From JALEFZ01 sp039820545 (GTDB taxonomy: Bacteria; Bacteroidota; Bacteroidia; J057), in assembly GCA_039820545.1 (NCBI GenBank), contig JBCBPW010000028.1, positions 8,531-72,530 of the forward strand: a stretch of DNA of 64,000 nt, given 5' to 3'. The position numbers and the translations under genes are program-made. This document shows positions 44,901 to 54,519 of this stretch, piece by piece. Every line of letters begins with the position of its first letter. Position 1 is the first letter of the stretch. The notes below the pieces were generated by a model. The model searched no databases, was not told the origin of the DNA, and saw nothing but the letters and a program-made list of their open reading frames with translations.

Positions 44901-45944
44901 ATGAGAAGAATTTTCCTTTTTGCCTTGTGTTCTGGGTTGCTGATACTGCCAGTTGCAGCACAGCAATACTTTCAAAATTCGCTTTCAAATTATACCCAAT
45001 ATGGATTCAATCCAGCAGCGGTGAGTTCCCGTAAGATTGGGATGCAAGAAGGCTCTTATTTGACTTTGCTGGGGAGACTCCAGTGGCTAGGATTGCCACA
45101 AGGACCTCAGACATCTTACTTGTCTTACGAGACATTTCTACCTGAAAATGCAGGATATGTGGGAGGACGTCTGATGGTAGATGCACAGGGTCCTCTGAGT
45201 GTGACTTGGTTAGAAGGATCGTATGCATTTGGATTTGATATCGGTGTTGCTTCCAAGCTTCGTATTGGAGCATCGGCTGGAATTAAGCAATTTACCCTGG
45301 ATGGCACGCAATTGGACCCTGCGGAACTAGGTGATGTGGTGATTCCCCAAAGCATAGTGGGTACAGCTGTACCTGCACTGAGTACAGGGGTTTATTTGAC
45401 AGGAAACTATCCAGGAACACGCGCTACAAGTACGTCACTGGGGAGTAGTGCAGAGCTAAGATATTTTGCAGGCTTCTCTATCCAAAACCTACTGGAGCCT
45501 TCTATTGAGAATATTTTGCTGACCCCCAACAGCAACAACTTAGATTCTCGCGACGAACGTACATTCATCCTTTCGGGTGGATATAATTTCAAATTAGACA
45601 CACGCATGCGTTTGATGCCTTCGGTAACAATCATGACCAATGGTGTAAGTTTACCCCAGGCTTCATTAAGTGCACTGTGGAGTTATGACCCAATTTCGGT
45701 TGGAGTGACCTACAGACGCTTTGATCAGCCCAGTGTAGAGTCTGTGGGCTTGATCCTTGGCGTAAATGTGAACACAAACCTTACAGTAACTTACGCTTAC
45801 GATTATCCCTTGCTGTCTCTGAACGGAAATGGTGACATCAACTCCCATGAGCTGGTAATCACGTATCTGATCAAAGCAGGTGGTGGAAGAAACGCACCAA
45901 AGGAGGGAGATATCCTGAAAAAGGGTGATGGAAGCTCATTCTAA
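44901..45944 (+). CDS. PorP/SprF-family type IX secretion outer membrane protein
   Basis: This 347-residue protein has a signal peptide and an outer-membrane beta-barrel pattern. It opens with the family motif QQYFQNSLSNYTQYGFNPAAVSS and continues with alternating strands (FDIGVASKLRIGASAGIKQF; FAGFSIQNLLEPS; MRLMPSVTIMT; VGVTYRRFDQPSVESVGLILGVN; LTVTYAYDYPL). The terminal SHELVITYLI is typical. PorP-like proteins anchor the GldK/GldN ring to the outer membrane or act with specific adhesins. Its placement just before gldK supports the first role. Confidence 0.9.
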   Translation: MRRIFLFALCSGLLILPVAAQQYFQNSLSNYTQYGFNPAAVSSRKIGMQEGSYLTLLGRLQWLGLPQGPQTSYLSYETFLPENAGYVGGRLMVDAQGPLSVTWLEGSYAFGFDIGVASKLRIGASAGIKQFTLDGTQLDPAELGDVVIPQSIVGTAVPALSTGVYLTGNYPGTRATSTSLGSSAELRYFAGFSIQNLLEPSIENILLTPNSNNLDSRDERTFILSGGYNFKLDTRMRLMPSVTIMTNGVSLPQASLSALWSYDPISVGVTYRRFDQPSVESVGLILGVNVNTNLTVTYAYDYPLLSLNGNGDINSHELVITYLIKAGGGRNAPKEGDILKKGDGSSF

Positions 45945-46167
45945 TGAAAAAACTCTCATCATCGGTAGGGTATTTGTATAGGAATGTGTTAAGAATTACG
46001 AGTATTTACTTTTTAATAACTCAATATTCCTTTTAACATTGCGTAATAAATAGCAGTTGGAATAATCTCAAAACGGCTATATAAAATTAAGAGAGCATCC
46101 ATCCGTTATTTATTCACAGGTTTGTGGGTCAAGTGAAACTCCCATACTTATTGAAAATCGCGCAGAT

Positions 46168-47247
46168 ATGAAAAATGTATTTCTTTTGCTCGCCTTAGTG
46201 GCAGTACTCGCCTCCGGATGTGGCTTATTTGGCGGCAGAGGAACCGGGCACCATGGTGAGTTGACAGGCGTCTATGAGCGCCAAAACTGGGATCAGTACC
46301 AACCCCTCGGCATGGTGTATATTCCGCCAGGTTCCTTCCACATGGGGCAAAACGATCAGGATGTACCCTACTCACAGATCTCTCACAATCGCCAGATCAC
46401 GATCAGTGCTTTCTTCATGGACGAGACTGAGATCACCAACAATGAGTATCGTCAGTTCCTATTGGGTCCTGGCCCTAATGAGACAAACGCCGAACAAGAG
46501 CAGGGAGCATTGGATACGATCAACCCCGCGTACATTGACGCGATTACGCCCGATACAAATGCATGGTCTCGTGACTTCGCATACTCCTACAATGATCCGT
46601 TGAAGGAGAACTATTTCTGGCACCCCGCCTTTGATAACTATCCTGTGGTCGGCATCAACTGGTATGCAGCGCAGATGTTTTGTCAGTGGCGTACGGCGCA
46701 CTTGAATCAGTATCGTGTAGAGCGCGAATTACCTCCTATGCCACGCTTCCGCCTTCCAACTGAAGCAGAGTGGGAGTACGCTGCGCGTGGAGGTTATGAG
46801 CATAAGCTATATCCCTGGGAAGGTCCATACCTTCGTAACTCCAAGGGATGTTTCCTCGCCAACTTTAAGCCTGGCCGTGGAGACTATATAGCGGACAACT
46901 TCGAATATACAGCTCCTGTGGATGCGTATATTCCCAATGACTATGGCCTATACAATATGCCAGGAAATGTATCTGAATGGTGCGAAGATGATTTTGAAGA
47001 AGCTGGGTACTCTTATGCCCATGACTTGAATCCTCGCTACTATGACAACCGTATCTCCGAAGATGATCGCGTACCAGGTGGTGCCAAACTTCGCAAGGTG
47101 ATTCGCGGTGGATCATGGAAAGACATCGGATACTTTTTGTCCTGCGGTACACGTAGTTACGAGTACGCAGACACTGCCAAGGCATTTATCGGCTTCCGTG
47201 CTGTAGTACCTGTTATTGGACGCTCAGGTGCTACCTCTGGATTCTAA
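46168..47247 (+). CDS. gldK: Gliding motility/T9SS lipoprotein GldK
   Basis: This 359-residue lipoprotein (lipobox ASGC near residue 18) has an FGE-sulfatase-like domain: GMVYIPPGSFHMGQND, FFMDETEITNNEYRQFL, FRLPTEAEWEYAARGG, YNMPGNVSEWCEDD and KVIRGGSWKD...FIGFR. GldK forms the periplasmic ring of the type IX secretion system with GldN. Unlike the FGE-like proteins at 3861 and 5083, it is a structural homologue with no NNY-type variable end. It opens the gldKLMN operon. Confidence 0.95.
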   Translation: MKNVFLLLALVAVLASGCGLFGGRGTGHHGELTGVYERQNWDQYQPLGMVYIPPGSFHMGQNDQDVPYSQISHNRQITISAFFMDETEITNNEYRQFLLGPGPNETNAEQEQGALDTINPAYIDAITPDTNAWSRDFAYSYNDPLKENYFWHPAFDNYPVVGINWYAAQMFCQWRTAHLNQYRVERELPPMPRFRLPTEAEWEYAARGGYEHKLYPWEGPYLRNSKGCFLANFKPGRGDYIADNFEYTAPVDAYIPNDYGLYNMPGNVSEWCEDDFEEAGYSYAHDLNPRYYDNRISEDDRVPGGAKLRKVIRGGSWKDIGYFLSCGTRSYEYADTAKAFIGFRAVVPVIGRSGATSGF

Positions 47248-47300
47248 ACTAGCAACTACACATCTCTTTGATTTCTCAATTTTGTTGAAATACGCGTAAC

Positions 47301-47332
47301 AAGGTGTTGTCCCTTTTGGGACAGCCCACCTT
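47301..47332. promoter_or_regulatory. Intercistronic hairpin between gldK and gldL
   Basis: The inner stem TGTCCC / GGGACA on a TTTT loop extends to an outer AAGGTG / CACCTT. No T-run follows directly, so it may stabilise or partly attenuate the message rather than terminate it, adjusting GldK relative to GldLMN. Confidence 0.55.
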
Positions 47333-47403
47333 ACGCATGACTTTTATGTTGATTTAAATCAGGCTACAGAAACGTTAATTTTTTTATTTAAGGAAAGTTT
47401 AAG

Positions 47404-48189
47404 ATGGCAAAAAGTAAAGGTTTCCTGAAGACCCGCGCGGGTAAAGTTACAATGAACTTTATCTATGGTGCAGCAGCAGCTGTTGTAATCGTGGGCGCAC
47501 TTTTTAAGATATTGCACTGGCCAGGTGCAAATGAGATGCTGATCGTGGGTATGTTTACTGAAGCATTCGTATTCTTGATTTCAGCTTTTGATCCGCCAGC
47601 AGATGAGTATGAGTGGGAGCGTGTATATCCTATTCTTGCGGAGAAAGAAGTGGATCCCGAAATGCTTCCTCCTGTTGCTGATTATAGCGCACCTACTATG
47701 CCTCGCATCGAGCCTAAATTGTTTGACGACCTTTCATTGACGCTGACTGGGTTGAACGACGGTATGGGTAAACTCTCTACAGTTACAGATGCAGCAGGCG
47801 CTACGAATGAGTATACAGAAAGAATCAAAGAAGCGACAAGCAAAATCGAAGGATTGAACCAAAGCTATGGTGTAGCGGTAGATTCTATGGGATCATTCGC
47901 CAATGCTGCAGGCGACGCAAAAGAATACCATGAGCAAGTTCAGTCTATGACCAATAACCTGAAGTCTTTGAACTCTATCTATGAGCTCGAACTACAGGAC
48001 GCTAAGACACACCTGAAGTCTTTGAATCAATTCTATGCTGCGATGACAGAAGCTATGGCGAGCATGTCTGAAGCATCTCAGGATGCCAAGCAGTACAAAG
48101 AAGGTATGGCAAACCTTAACCAGAATCTTCAGAGACTCAACCAAGTGTACGGTAACATGCTTTCTGCAATGGCAGGAGGAACTCGCTAA
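47404..48189 (+). CDS. gldL: Gliding motility/T9SS motor protein GldL
   Basis: This 261-residue inner-membrane protein has two membrane spans near the N-terminus (NFIYGAAAAVVIVGALFKIL and MLIVGMFTEAFVFLISAF). The first is followed by HWPGANEM, and the conserved glutamate lies in the second span. The cytoplasmic C-terminal part is a coiled coil with a repeated pattern (ASGGLNQSYGVAVDSMGSFANAAGDAKEYHEQ style, then LKSLNSIYELELQDAK and LQRLNQVYGNMLSAM). GldL and GldM form the proton-driven motor of type IX secretion and gliding. Confidence 0.95.
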   Translation: MAKSKGFLKTRAGKVTMNFIYGAAAAVVIVGALFKILHWPGANEMLIVGMFTEAFVFLISAFDPPADEYEWERVYPILAEKEVDPEMLPPVADYSAPTMPRIEPKLFDDLSLTLTGLNDGMGKLSTVTDAAGATNEYTERIKEATSKIEGLNQSYGVAVDSMGSFANAAGDAKEYHEQVQSMTNNLKSLNSIYELELQDAKTHLKSLNQFYAAMTEAMASMSEASQDAKQYKEGMANLNQNLQRLNQVYGNMLSAMAGGTR

Positions 48190-48249
48190 TTTCTCCCTTA
48201 TTCCAGGGTAATATATCTTATCAATTAACCTAAAAGAAAAGGAGAAACA

Positions 48250-49941
48250 ATGGCTAGTGGAAAATTATCACCCCGGCAGAAAATGATCAACATGATGTAT
48301 CTCGTGTTGCTCGCGCTGCTGGCTATGAACGTATCTGCCGAGATCCTCGACGCTTTCGAGCAGATCAAACAGAAACTGAATGTCTCCGCCTCTACCGCTC
48401 AAAGCAACAACAATGATTTTGTCTCCAATATGAATGACAAAATCAAGGAAGAGCTGAGCGAAGGCAAAGAAGATAACAAAGGATTGGTCGACACAATCCA
48501 ACTCATCCAAAATCAGACAAACGAACTCTTAAGTCTTATCCAGTATCACATGGATACATTGGATCAGATAGCAGGGATTGATGAACAGACAGGTAAACTG
48601 TTGAAAAAGGATGAGACAGAGAAAAATTATCAGTACTGGATGGGTGCAGGTAATTTGGAAAATGAGAATGAAGGACGTGGAGCAGGTGCAGGATATGAGT
48701 TGCACCAAAAGCTAGATGGATTCATCGACGAGCTCTTCAAAATCTACAACTCTCAGATTCCTGATTCGCTTGCCCAAAACCGCATCGACCCTGCGTCGAA
48801 GTACCTAACCAATGATCCAGAAGCAACGCTAGATGGTGAGTCTAAGACATGGGAAAACTATACCTTCCATGGTCCCGTGATTGCCAACCTTGCGCTGATG
48901 GAATCATTGAAACTAGACCTCTTCGAAAGAGAGAAGGAAGTACTGGAGAAACTGAATGAGCGATTGGGTGTGAACAAGTTTAAGGTAGACTCCGTCATTG
49001 CATTGGATGCACCTTTCTCTACAGTAGTACCCGCGGGTCTTCAGTTTAAGACACGTCTTTTCGTGACGATGGCCTCTCAGCAGGTGATTCCTCAGTATTC
49101 TAGTGGTAGCGGCTCTATCGAGAAGGACGGAGTAACAGGTATCCTGACAATGAATGCAAGCGGAAGCGTGATTCCTAAAGGAAGAAACGAAGGAAAGCAG
49201 TCTTACTCTGCAACCGTTCGCGTACCGAAAGCTAATGGTGGATTTGAACTCAAGAAGGTAGAAGGTGAATTCACCGTTCGTAAGCCTGAGATTGTGATCA
49301 CATCTGCCGCTGTGCAGACGCTATACCGCGCATGTGCCAATGAAGTAAACATCGACGTGCCTGCTCTAGGAGATTTCTATAATCCTGTGATTAGAGCATC
49401 CAATGGTACAGCTGAAAATATCAAAGGCAAAGGCAAGAAGGTATGGCGTATCGTACCTACAGGTCGTAAGTCTGTCGTCTCTGTAAGTTCTAATACCAAT
49501 GGACAAACAGTGAAGATCGGTGATGTGAACTATCGTGTAATCGAGCCACCTAAGCCATCTGTCAACATGGCTGTCAATGGCAAGATTTACAACGGTGCTT
49601 CGATGGTCCCCAAAACGAGCCGCGTAGCTGTTCGTATTGAGCCAGATGCCGACTTCAAAGCTGCACTGCCTAAGGATGCACGTTATGGTATCCGTAGCAT
49701 CGATGTATTGGCTCAACTTTCACTCGGACCTCCAGCAAAGGTAAACGCGATCCGCGGAAGCAAAAATGCTGTAGATAAGCCGATTGCCGTAAGCTTGGGT
49801 ACGCAGGTGCGTCAGTCTCGGCCAGGAACTAAAGTCTATGTTCGTTTGAACGATATCTATCGTACAAATTATAAAGGGCAACAAATTGTCGACAAACGAT
49901 TCACAGAAGTTGAGCGTACCCTTTCGCTCGTTGTAAAGTAA
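48250..49941 (+). CDS. gldM: Gliding motility/T9SS motor protein GldM
   Basis: This 563-residue protein has a short cytoplasmic start (SPRQKMINMMYLVLLALLAMNV), a single membrane span and a long periplasmic part of several domains. These run from a helical D1 region with FDAFEQIKQ through beta-rich D2-D4 (VIPKGRNEGKQSYSATVRVP, FTVRKPEIVITSAAVQTLYRACANEVNIDVP). GldM transmits motion from the GldL ring to GldK/N. It is followed by gldN with a 13-bp gap. A paralogue is at 51497. Confidence 0.95.
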   Translation: MASGKLSPRQKMINMMYLVLLALLAMNVSAEILDAFEQIKQKLNVSASTAQSNNNDFVSNMNDKIKEELSEGKEDNKGLVDTIQLIQNQTNELLSLIQYHMDTLDQIAGIDEQTGKLLKKDETEKNYQYWMGAGNLENENEGRGAGAGYELHQKLDGFIDELFKIYNSQIPDSLAQNRIDPASKYLTNDPEATLDGESKTWENYTFHGPVIANLALMESLKLDLFEREKEVLEKLNERLGVNKFKVDSVIALDAPFSTVVPAGLQFKTRLFVTMASQQVIPQYSSGSGSIEKDGVTGILTMNASGSVIPKGRNEGKQSYSATVRVPKANGGFELKKVEGEFTVRKPEIVITSAAVQTLYRACANEVNIDVPALGDFYNPVIRASNGTAENIKGKGKKVWRIVPTGRKSVVSVSSNTNGQTVKIGDVNYRVIEPPKPSVNMAVNGKIYNGASMVPKTSRVAVRIEPDADFKAALPKDARYGIRSIDVLAQLSLGPPAKVNAIRGSKNAVDKPIAVSLGTQVRQSRPGTKVYVRLNDIYRTNYKGQQIVDKRFTEVERTLSLVVK

Positions 49942-49954
49942 AAATCAGTTGAAA

Positions 49955-50866
49955 ATGAAACACGTTGTGCTCACAGGACTATTGACCTTGGCTGTTACCC
50001 TAACAGCATTTGGCCAATTTCCTACACGTTCCGAAGATCACTTTTGGCGTCGTAAGATTGTCAACCGTATCGATCTTAACGAGAAAATCAATGCTCCGCT
50101 GATCAAGCGTGAAAGTCCTTTCTACACAGATAATCAGCAGTTTGCTGAGAAGGAAGGATTGATCATGACACTCTTTAACGGATTGAAAAATGGAGATTTT
50201 CCTGCTTACGATCCTGATACCTTGGGATCTCGAGAGCTAACCTACGATGATGTGCTTCGCAAGATTCGCGAAATCGAAGGTGCCCTCACAGGGGAAGGAG
50301 ACTTTGATGGAGAAGGTGACGGAACTTCTGGATTTGACGAGTTCGATGCAGAAGGTGATGGAGAATCCGTTTGGGATACCAGCGGTGATGATTTTGGTGG
50401 ATCAGGCTTTGATGGAGATGATGAGTACGGATTGCCAGATGATCCCTATGCCAAAGAAGCAGATGTGATTGCTTCTGAAGGTGGAGATGAATTTGGTGAC
50501 TTCGATCCAGGTCCATTTGAGCAGGTTGTCCAGTTCGTAGAAGACCGCATCTTTGATAAAGTAGAGTCTGACATGGTCTACGACATCCAATTCATCGAAA
50601 TTATCTGGACCGATCCAGGTGAGACCCTTCCTGAGAAGAAGCTTTGTACTTTCCGCTACAAGGAAGTAATGGAAGCCCTCGAGAAGGCGCAATGGAAAAA
50701 CCGTTTCAATGACGCCGAGTACCGCAACATGCGTGAGGTATTCGAGATGAGACTCTTCCATAGCTACATCATCGACATCTCTGGTCAGGGTATGCGTACG
50801 CTGAATGAAGCAGAGTATCGCCGCCAGACACTTATTGAGTTTGAGCACCACTTGTGGAGCTACTAG
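49955..50866 (+). CDS. gldN: Gliding motility/T9SS protein GldN with acidic glycine-rich insert
   Basis: The start at 49955 (MKHVVLTGLLTLA) is chosen over a TTG at 49949. The 303-residue periplasmic protein has a signal peptide and the family core: HFWRRKIVNRIDLNEKINAPL, YDDVLRKIREIEG, then after an insert FDKVESDMVYDIQFIEIIW and NMREVFEMRLFHSYIIDIS. Residues about 112-187 are a low-complexity stretch of glycine, aspartate, glutamate and phenylalanine (GEGDFDGEGDG, GDDFGGSGFDGDDEYG), not typical of standard GldN. It could bind calcium or be a flexible spacer. Confidence 0.93.
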   Translation: MKHVVLTGLLTLAVTLTAFGQFPTRSEDHFWRRKIVNRIDLNEKINAPLIKRESPFYTDNQQFAEKEGLIMTLFNGLKNGDFPAYDPDTLGSRELTYDDVLRKIREIEGALTGEGDFDGEGDGTSGFDEFDAEGDGESVWDTSGDDFGGSGFDGDDEYGLPDDPYAKEADVIASEGGDEFGDFDPGPFEQVVQFVEDRIFDKVESDMVYDIQFIEIIWTDPGETLPEKKLCTFRYKEVMEALEKAQWKNRFNDAEYRNMREVFEMRLFHSYIIDISGQGMRTLNEAEYRRQTLIEFEHHLWSY

Positions 50867-50891
50867 TATGAGCACTTCGTGACGTTGACAT

Positions 50892-50924
50892 AAAAGCCGA
50901 GGAGATTTCTCCTCGGTTTTTTTA
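50892..50924 (+). terminator. Intrinsic terminator of the gldKLMN operon
   Basis: GCCGAGGAGA-TT-TCTCCTCGGT forms a near-perfect stem followed by TTTTTTTATTTT. Confidence 0.9.
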
Positions 50925-51496
50925 TTTTTACCTATGCAGAAGATAGAGATTTATCCTACGGTTGTTTGCAGGCTCAATAAGTACCTCTCTAAATGCGATC
51001 GCGTTGTAGAAACTACTTCCGTTTCTTACTATGTATAGAACTAGCCCCTTCAGTTTGTAACGGAAGCTTAAAATTTACGCTAAATATAATCTGGAGGAGT
51101 CAGGGTGCCACTTTGTGGTTTGTCTAGATACCAAAGTCTACATTTTCATTTATTTTCCCTCCCTCTCCCGTAACCTTTTTTCCTTCCTCCATTAAGACAG
51201 TGTTTGATAAGAAAAACAATGTTACTCAATCATATGTCGAATATCCGTCGGTAAGCACGCTTGCTGGCAGCATCTCATCTACCCACATATTATTCAAGAT
51301 ACCTGACACAATGGCAACAATGTGAAAGGGAATTTAGACTCCTAATGTTCGATTGGGAGTAGGCACTCATGTTTTATTTATGCATGGATGGGTAATCTAT
51401 TAGTCTGTATACCAGTCGAATAGAAGGGGGGGATGATTGTCATTGAAATACATATGACTGAGACAGTTTAATTCCTCAACGCTAACTCTCTTTTTT
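50925..51496. other. 572-bp intergenic region before the second gldM
   Basis: No gene is supported. An 8-bp inverted pair CTTCCGTT...AACGGAAG with a ~35-base gap lies near 51014-51066. Upstream DNA of the gldM paralogue is AT-rich and should hold its promoter; no clear TTTG/TAnnTTTG pair was found. Confidence 0.5.
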
Positions 51497-53164
51497 ATGG
51501 CAAACAGCAGCATGTCTTCTCGGCAAAAAATGATCAATGTCATGTACTTAGTACTTCTCGCCATTCTCGCCCTCAATGTGGATGCCGAAGTGCTCAATGC
51601 ATTTCTCTCCCTCAGACAAAAATTATCAGTTGCCGTATCGCAAAGCACGGAGCAAAACCAGCAGCAGATGCAGTATATGCTTACGGAAATTGACAATGAG
51701 ATTCAGAATCAAGGAAAGCGAAGCAATGAAGGACTAGTCGATACCCTTTCAGAAATTCGATTCGCTACAGGAAATCTCCTCAATGAAATCGAAATCCACA
51801 TGCAGGTGATGGAAAAAATGGCCGATTTTGACTCAACAGAGCAAGTCTACACACGCATGGATGAGCTAGAGCGAAACTATGCATACTGGATGGGAACAGA
51901 TGAGATGGCAAATGGGAGAAGGGGTAATGGTAAAGCGAAGGAACTGAAAGACCAACTAGACGGATATTTTTCCTTTATTCATCAAATGTACCAAGCGCAA
52001 ATAGCAGTAGGAACGGAGGTTGCGAAAAGAGAATTGGAAACGCCAAAGTCCCTACTCGATCCTGGAAAGCAATGGGAACAGCATACATTTGAAGCGCCAG
52101 TTGTCGCAAATATAGCCATACTGGAAGCCTTGAAAATGGACATCCGACAGGAAGAGAAGCGCTTATTAGATCTACTCAGCCAGCGACTCCGCCAGTTTGT
52201 CTTCACCCCCGATACCGTAGTCCCGATTAGCGCACCTACAGCGCGAATCGTACCTGCAGGACTGAATTTCCAGACGCAACTATTCATCGGGATGTCCTCG
52301 CGAACGATTAAGCCTGAGTTTCAAAGCAATCAAGGACGGATTACACTTGAAAACCAAGGGAATACAGCTACACTTCAGATTGCAGCGAATCCATCCGTTA
52401 TTCCTCAGGGAGCGAAGGAAGGAAGACAGCGCTATCAGGCCACTATTTTAGTTCCTAAGGCCACAGGTGGCTTTGAAGAGTTGACGGTCCAGGATGAATT
52501 CATCGTGCGAAAGCCAGAAGTCGTCGTTTCATCAGCCTCTGTCCAAATATTATACAGGAATTGCGGCAATCAACTCAAGATAGACGTGCCCGCGCTAGGG
52601 ACAGATTATCGTCCTTCGATCACCGCAAGAGGAGGGAGTGTGAAACTTGTACCCAATAAGCTGAAGGAGTTCATGATTATTCCTACGCAGACGCGCTGCC
52701 AGCTCAACGTCAGTAGCCAGACACAAGGTCAGACATTAAAGCTTGATCAACTGAACTACAAAGTGATTGCTCCACCCAAGCCAGAGATTCTGGTAAAAGT
52801 GAATGGACGCACGTATGCAGGAGGCAGACCGATTCCTAGTGCGAGTAGCCTACAGTTTTTGGTGAAACCTGATGCAGATTTTAAGGCGAACCTTCCTAGA
52901 GATGCGAGATATCGCGTGGGGTCTATTGAGATCTTTCTGGATGATGGAATCGGTGTGCCACGTAAAGTGAGTACGATTAACACGAGAGGGAAGAATCCTG
53001 AGTCAGGGATCAACGTCTATATCCCTTCGGCTGTACGTCAGGCAGGTAGGGGAGCCAAGTTCTTTGCCAAGCTCAACGATATCCAGCGGATCAATTTTGA
53101 CGGGAAAGCCGTAAGTGCCAATATTTCAGAACGTGCCGCGACTTTTTCGTTCACTATCCGATGA
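51497..53164 (+). CDS. GldM paralogue, orphan
   Basis: This 555-residue second GldM-type protein has MSSRQKMINVMYLVLLAILALNVDAEVLNAFLSLRQKL in two parts, one membrane span and the same periplasmic domain order (SVIPQGAKEGRQRYQATILVP; FIVRKPEVVVSSASVQILYRNCGNQLKIDVP). Key N-terminal motifs are kept, so it is likely functional. It lies 630 bp past gldN, behind a strong terminator, and has no GldL, GldK or GldN of its own. It could form an alternative motor stator or mixed dimers with GldM. Duplicate GldM genes without GldL are uncommon. Confidence 0.9.
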   Translation: MANSSMSSRQKMINVMYLVLLAILALNVDAEVLNAFLSLRQKLSVAVSQSTEQNQQQMQYMLTEIDNEIQNQGKRSNEGLVDTLSEIRFATGNLLNEIEIHMQVMEKMADFDSTEQVYTRMDELERNYAYWMGTDEMANGRRGNGKAKELKDQLDGYFSFIHQMYQAQIAVGTEVAKRELETPKSLLDPGKQWEQHTFEAPVVANIAILEALKMDIRQEEKRLLDLLSQRLRQFVFTPDTVVPISAPTARIVPAGLNFQTQLFIGMSSRTIKPEFQSNQGRITLENQGNTATLQIAANPSVIPQGAKEGRQRYQATILVPKATGGFEELTVQDEFIVRKPEVVVSSASVQILYRNCGNQLKIDVPALGTDYRPSITARGGSVKLVPNKLKEFMIIPTQTRCQLNVSSQTQGQTLKLDQLNYKVIAPPKPEILVKVNGRTYAGGRPIPSASSLQFLVKPDADFKANLPRDARYRVGSIEIFLDDGIGVPRKVSTINTRGKNPESGINVYIPSAVRQAGRGAKFFAKLNDIQRINFDGKAVSANISERAATFSFTIR

Positions 53165-53238
53165 TCAGGATATCCTGTCCTAGTCGCAGCTGAGATACAG
53201 AAGGAGAATACTCGAAAGAGTGTGCTCCTTCATACTTT

Positions 53239-54102
53239 TTACAGGCAGCTACCCATCTCTAATAGCTCAAGCGATTGGGAGAATGTATAGCAATTATTCT
53301 CGGCATGAAGAATGATGAGATTTCCACGTTGTTTGATCTGGAAATCTACGAGGGTTTGCGTCACTTGTGGATCGAACTCATATTGATATAAATCTTCAGA
53401 GTCTACATAATTTCTGCTTTTGAGTAAGCCTTTGGACTTGTCAAATTCATAAATAAGATATCGATCCTGATCTATATGGTAGGTAATGCGGTGGTCGTAG
53501 CGTTTGATTTGTTGGAAAAGTCCTCCATTTTCCTCTTTGAAATAATCAGGTTCACCGATCACTTCTTCAAGTGTCACACTGCCATCTGATTGCTCGACTT
53601 CATAATCTGCTGCTGCAAGCAATCCATTTTGCTGAGAGATGACCCATATAGATCTTTCCTGAAAAGAGGAAACCCCTTTACGCGATCTTTGCATCAAATA
53701 GAAAATCTCATCACGGATATTTTCATCGTATCTACGATCAAGTAGGAGGAGATATTGAAGGGCAGATGGATTATATAGGGTATCTCCAGGCGCAGCGTTG
53801 AGATCTAGAAACAATCTTCGATTGGGGAGAGAGCGTCCTCCCTCTAGCAGATAGATACGAGACTCACTGCTGAAAATATATCCGTCGAATGTGCGATCCA
53901 ATATATGGTAGGCGAAAGGAAAAATTTGCGCGCCCTCTTTTTCTACAGGGTCAATATCTTGGAAAAACCAGTTTTCTGCGTCCAAATAAACGGTGTCATT
54001 GACAGCCGTAAAAGGGGGTTGAGTATTGTATTCTTCCTCACACCCAAATAAAATAAAAGTACTCAGAGACAAGCACACGAATAGCTTGATATACTGCACC
54101 AT
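53239..54102 (-). CDS. Lipoprotein of unknown function
   Basis: Start taken at 54102 (MVQYIKLFVCLSL); the in-frame ATG at 54111 is equally possible. The 287-residue protein has lipobox LFGCE near residue 21 and an acidic N-terminus (EEEYNTQPPF). The remainder is beta-rich (IFPFAYHILDRTFDGYIFSS; LFLDLNAAPGD; VDFQIKQRGNLIILHAEN) with no recognised catalytic motif. It is convergent with the gldM paralogue. Confidence 0.65.
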   Translation of the reverse strand: MVQYIKLFVCLSLSTFILFGCEEEYNTQPPFTAVNDTVYLDAENWFFQDIDPVEKEGAQIFPFAYHILDRTFDGYIFSSESRIYLLEGGRSLPNRRLFLDLNAAPGDTLYNPSALQYLLLLDRRYDENIRDEIFYLMQRSRKGVSSFQERSIWVISQQNGLLAAADYEVEQSDGSVTLEEVIGEPDYFKEENGGLFQQIKRYDHRITYHIDQDRYLIYEFDKSKGLLKSRNYVDSEDLYQYEFDPQVTQTLVDFQIKQRGNLIILHAENNCYTFSQSLELLEMGSCL

Positions 54103-54519
54103 GGATTCCAATTCGACTCAAAAGCTAGTGTTACATGCCGCTGGTGCGGACCGAATGATTAAGAGTTGCGGGGAAGAAGTTGTAAGAAAATTCTTCAAGC
54201 ATTTCCTAATGCTATCAAAAAAACGGATACAGGTCTTTGCCAGTAAGCGTATGTATGGGGATCAGTAATAATAAAAGATATTACTGACTTTGGAGAACGG
54301 GAGGGGCAAGACAAAATTCCCTCTTTTGATTGTTACCTATTTTCAGATTAAATCAAAGGCAAATATACCAATTTGTCCATTACTTTTCATGCAAAGGAAG
54401 CAGTAGATTCATTTCTGAACTACAAAATGCGATCAAAACACATAATTTTTTTCACTTATGGGTTATACTGCCTATTTTGATGCTCTATTCGTGTATGCTA
54501 CCTAACTATCAGGTAATGA
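54103..54519. other. 417-bp intergenic region
   Basis: A 55-codon frame from 54104 (MDSNSTQKLVLHAAG) and a 65-codon frame from 54330 exist but show no supporting motif or conserved start. I see no strong regulatory pattern. The area should carry divergent promoters for the lipoprotein and the ABC ATPase. Confidence 0.5.

Noticed and set aside
46168..47247. GldK as a third DGR target
   Set aside because: It shares the FGE-like fold but its end (KVIRGGSWKD...) is not similar at DNA level to the variable regions and lacks the adenine-free flank pattern.
54104..54268. Possible 55-residue gene on the plus strand
   Set aside because: Starts inside the divergent lipoprotein start region, no recognisable motif, no ribosome-binding or operon support.
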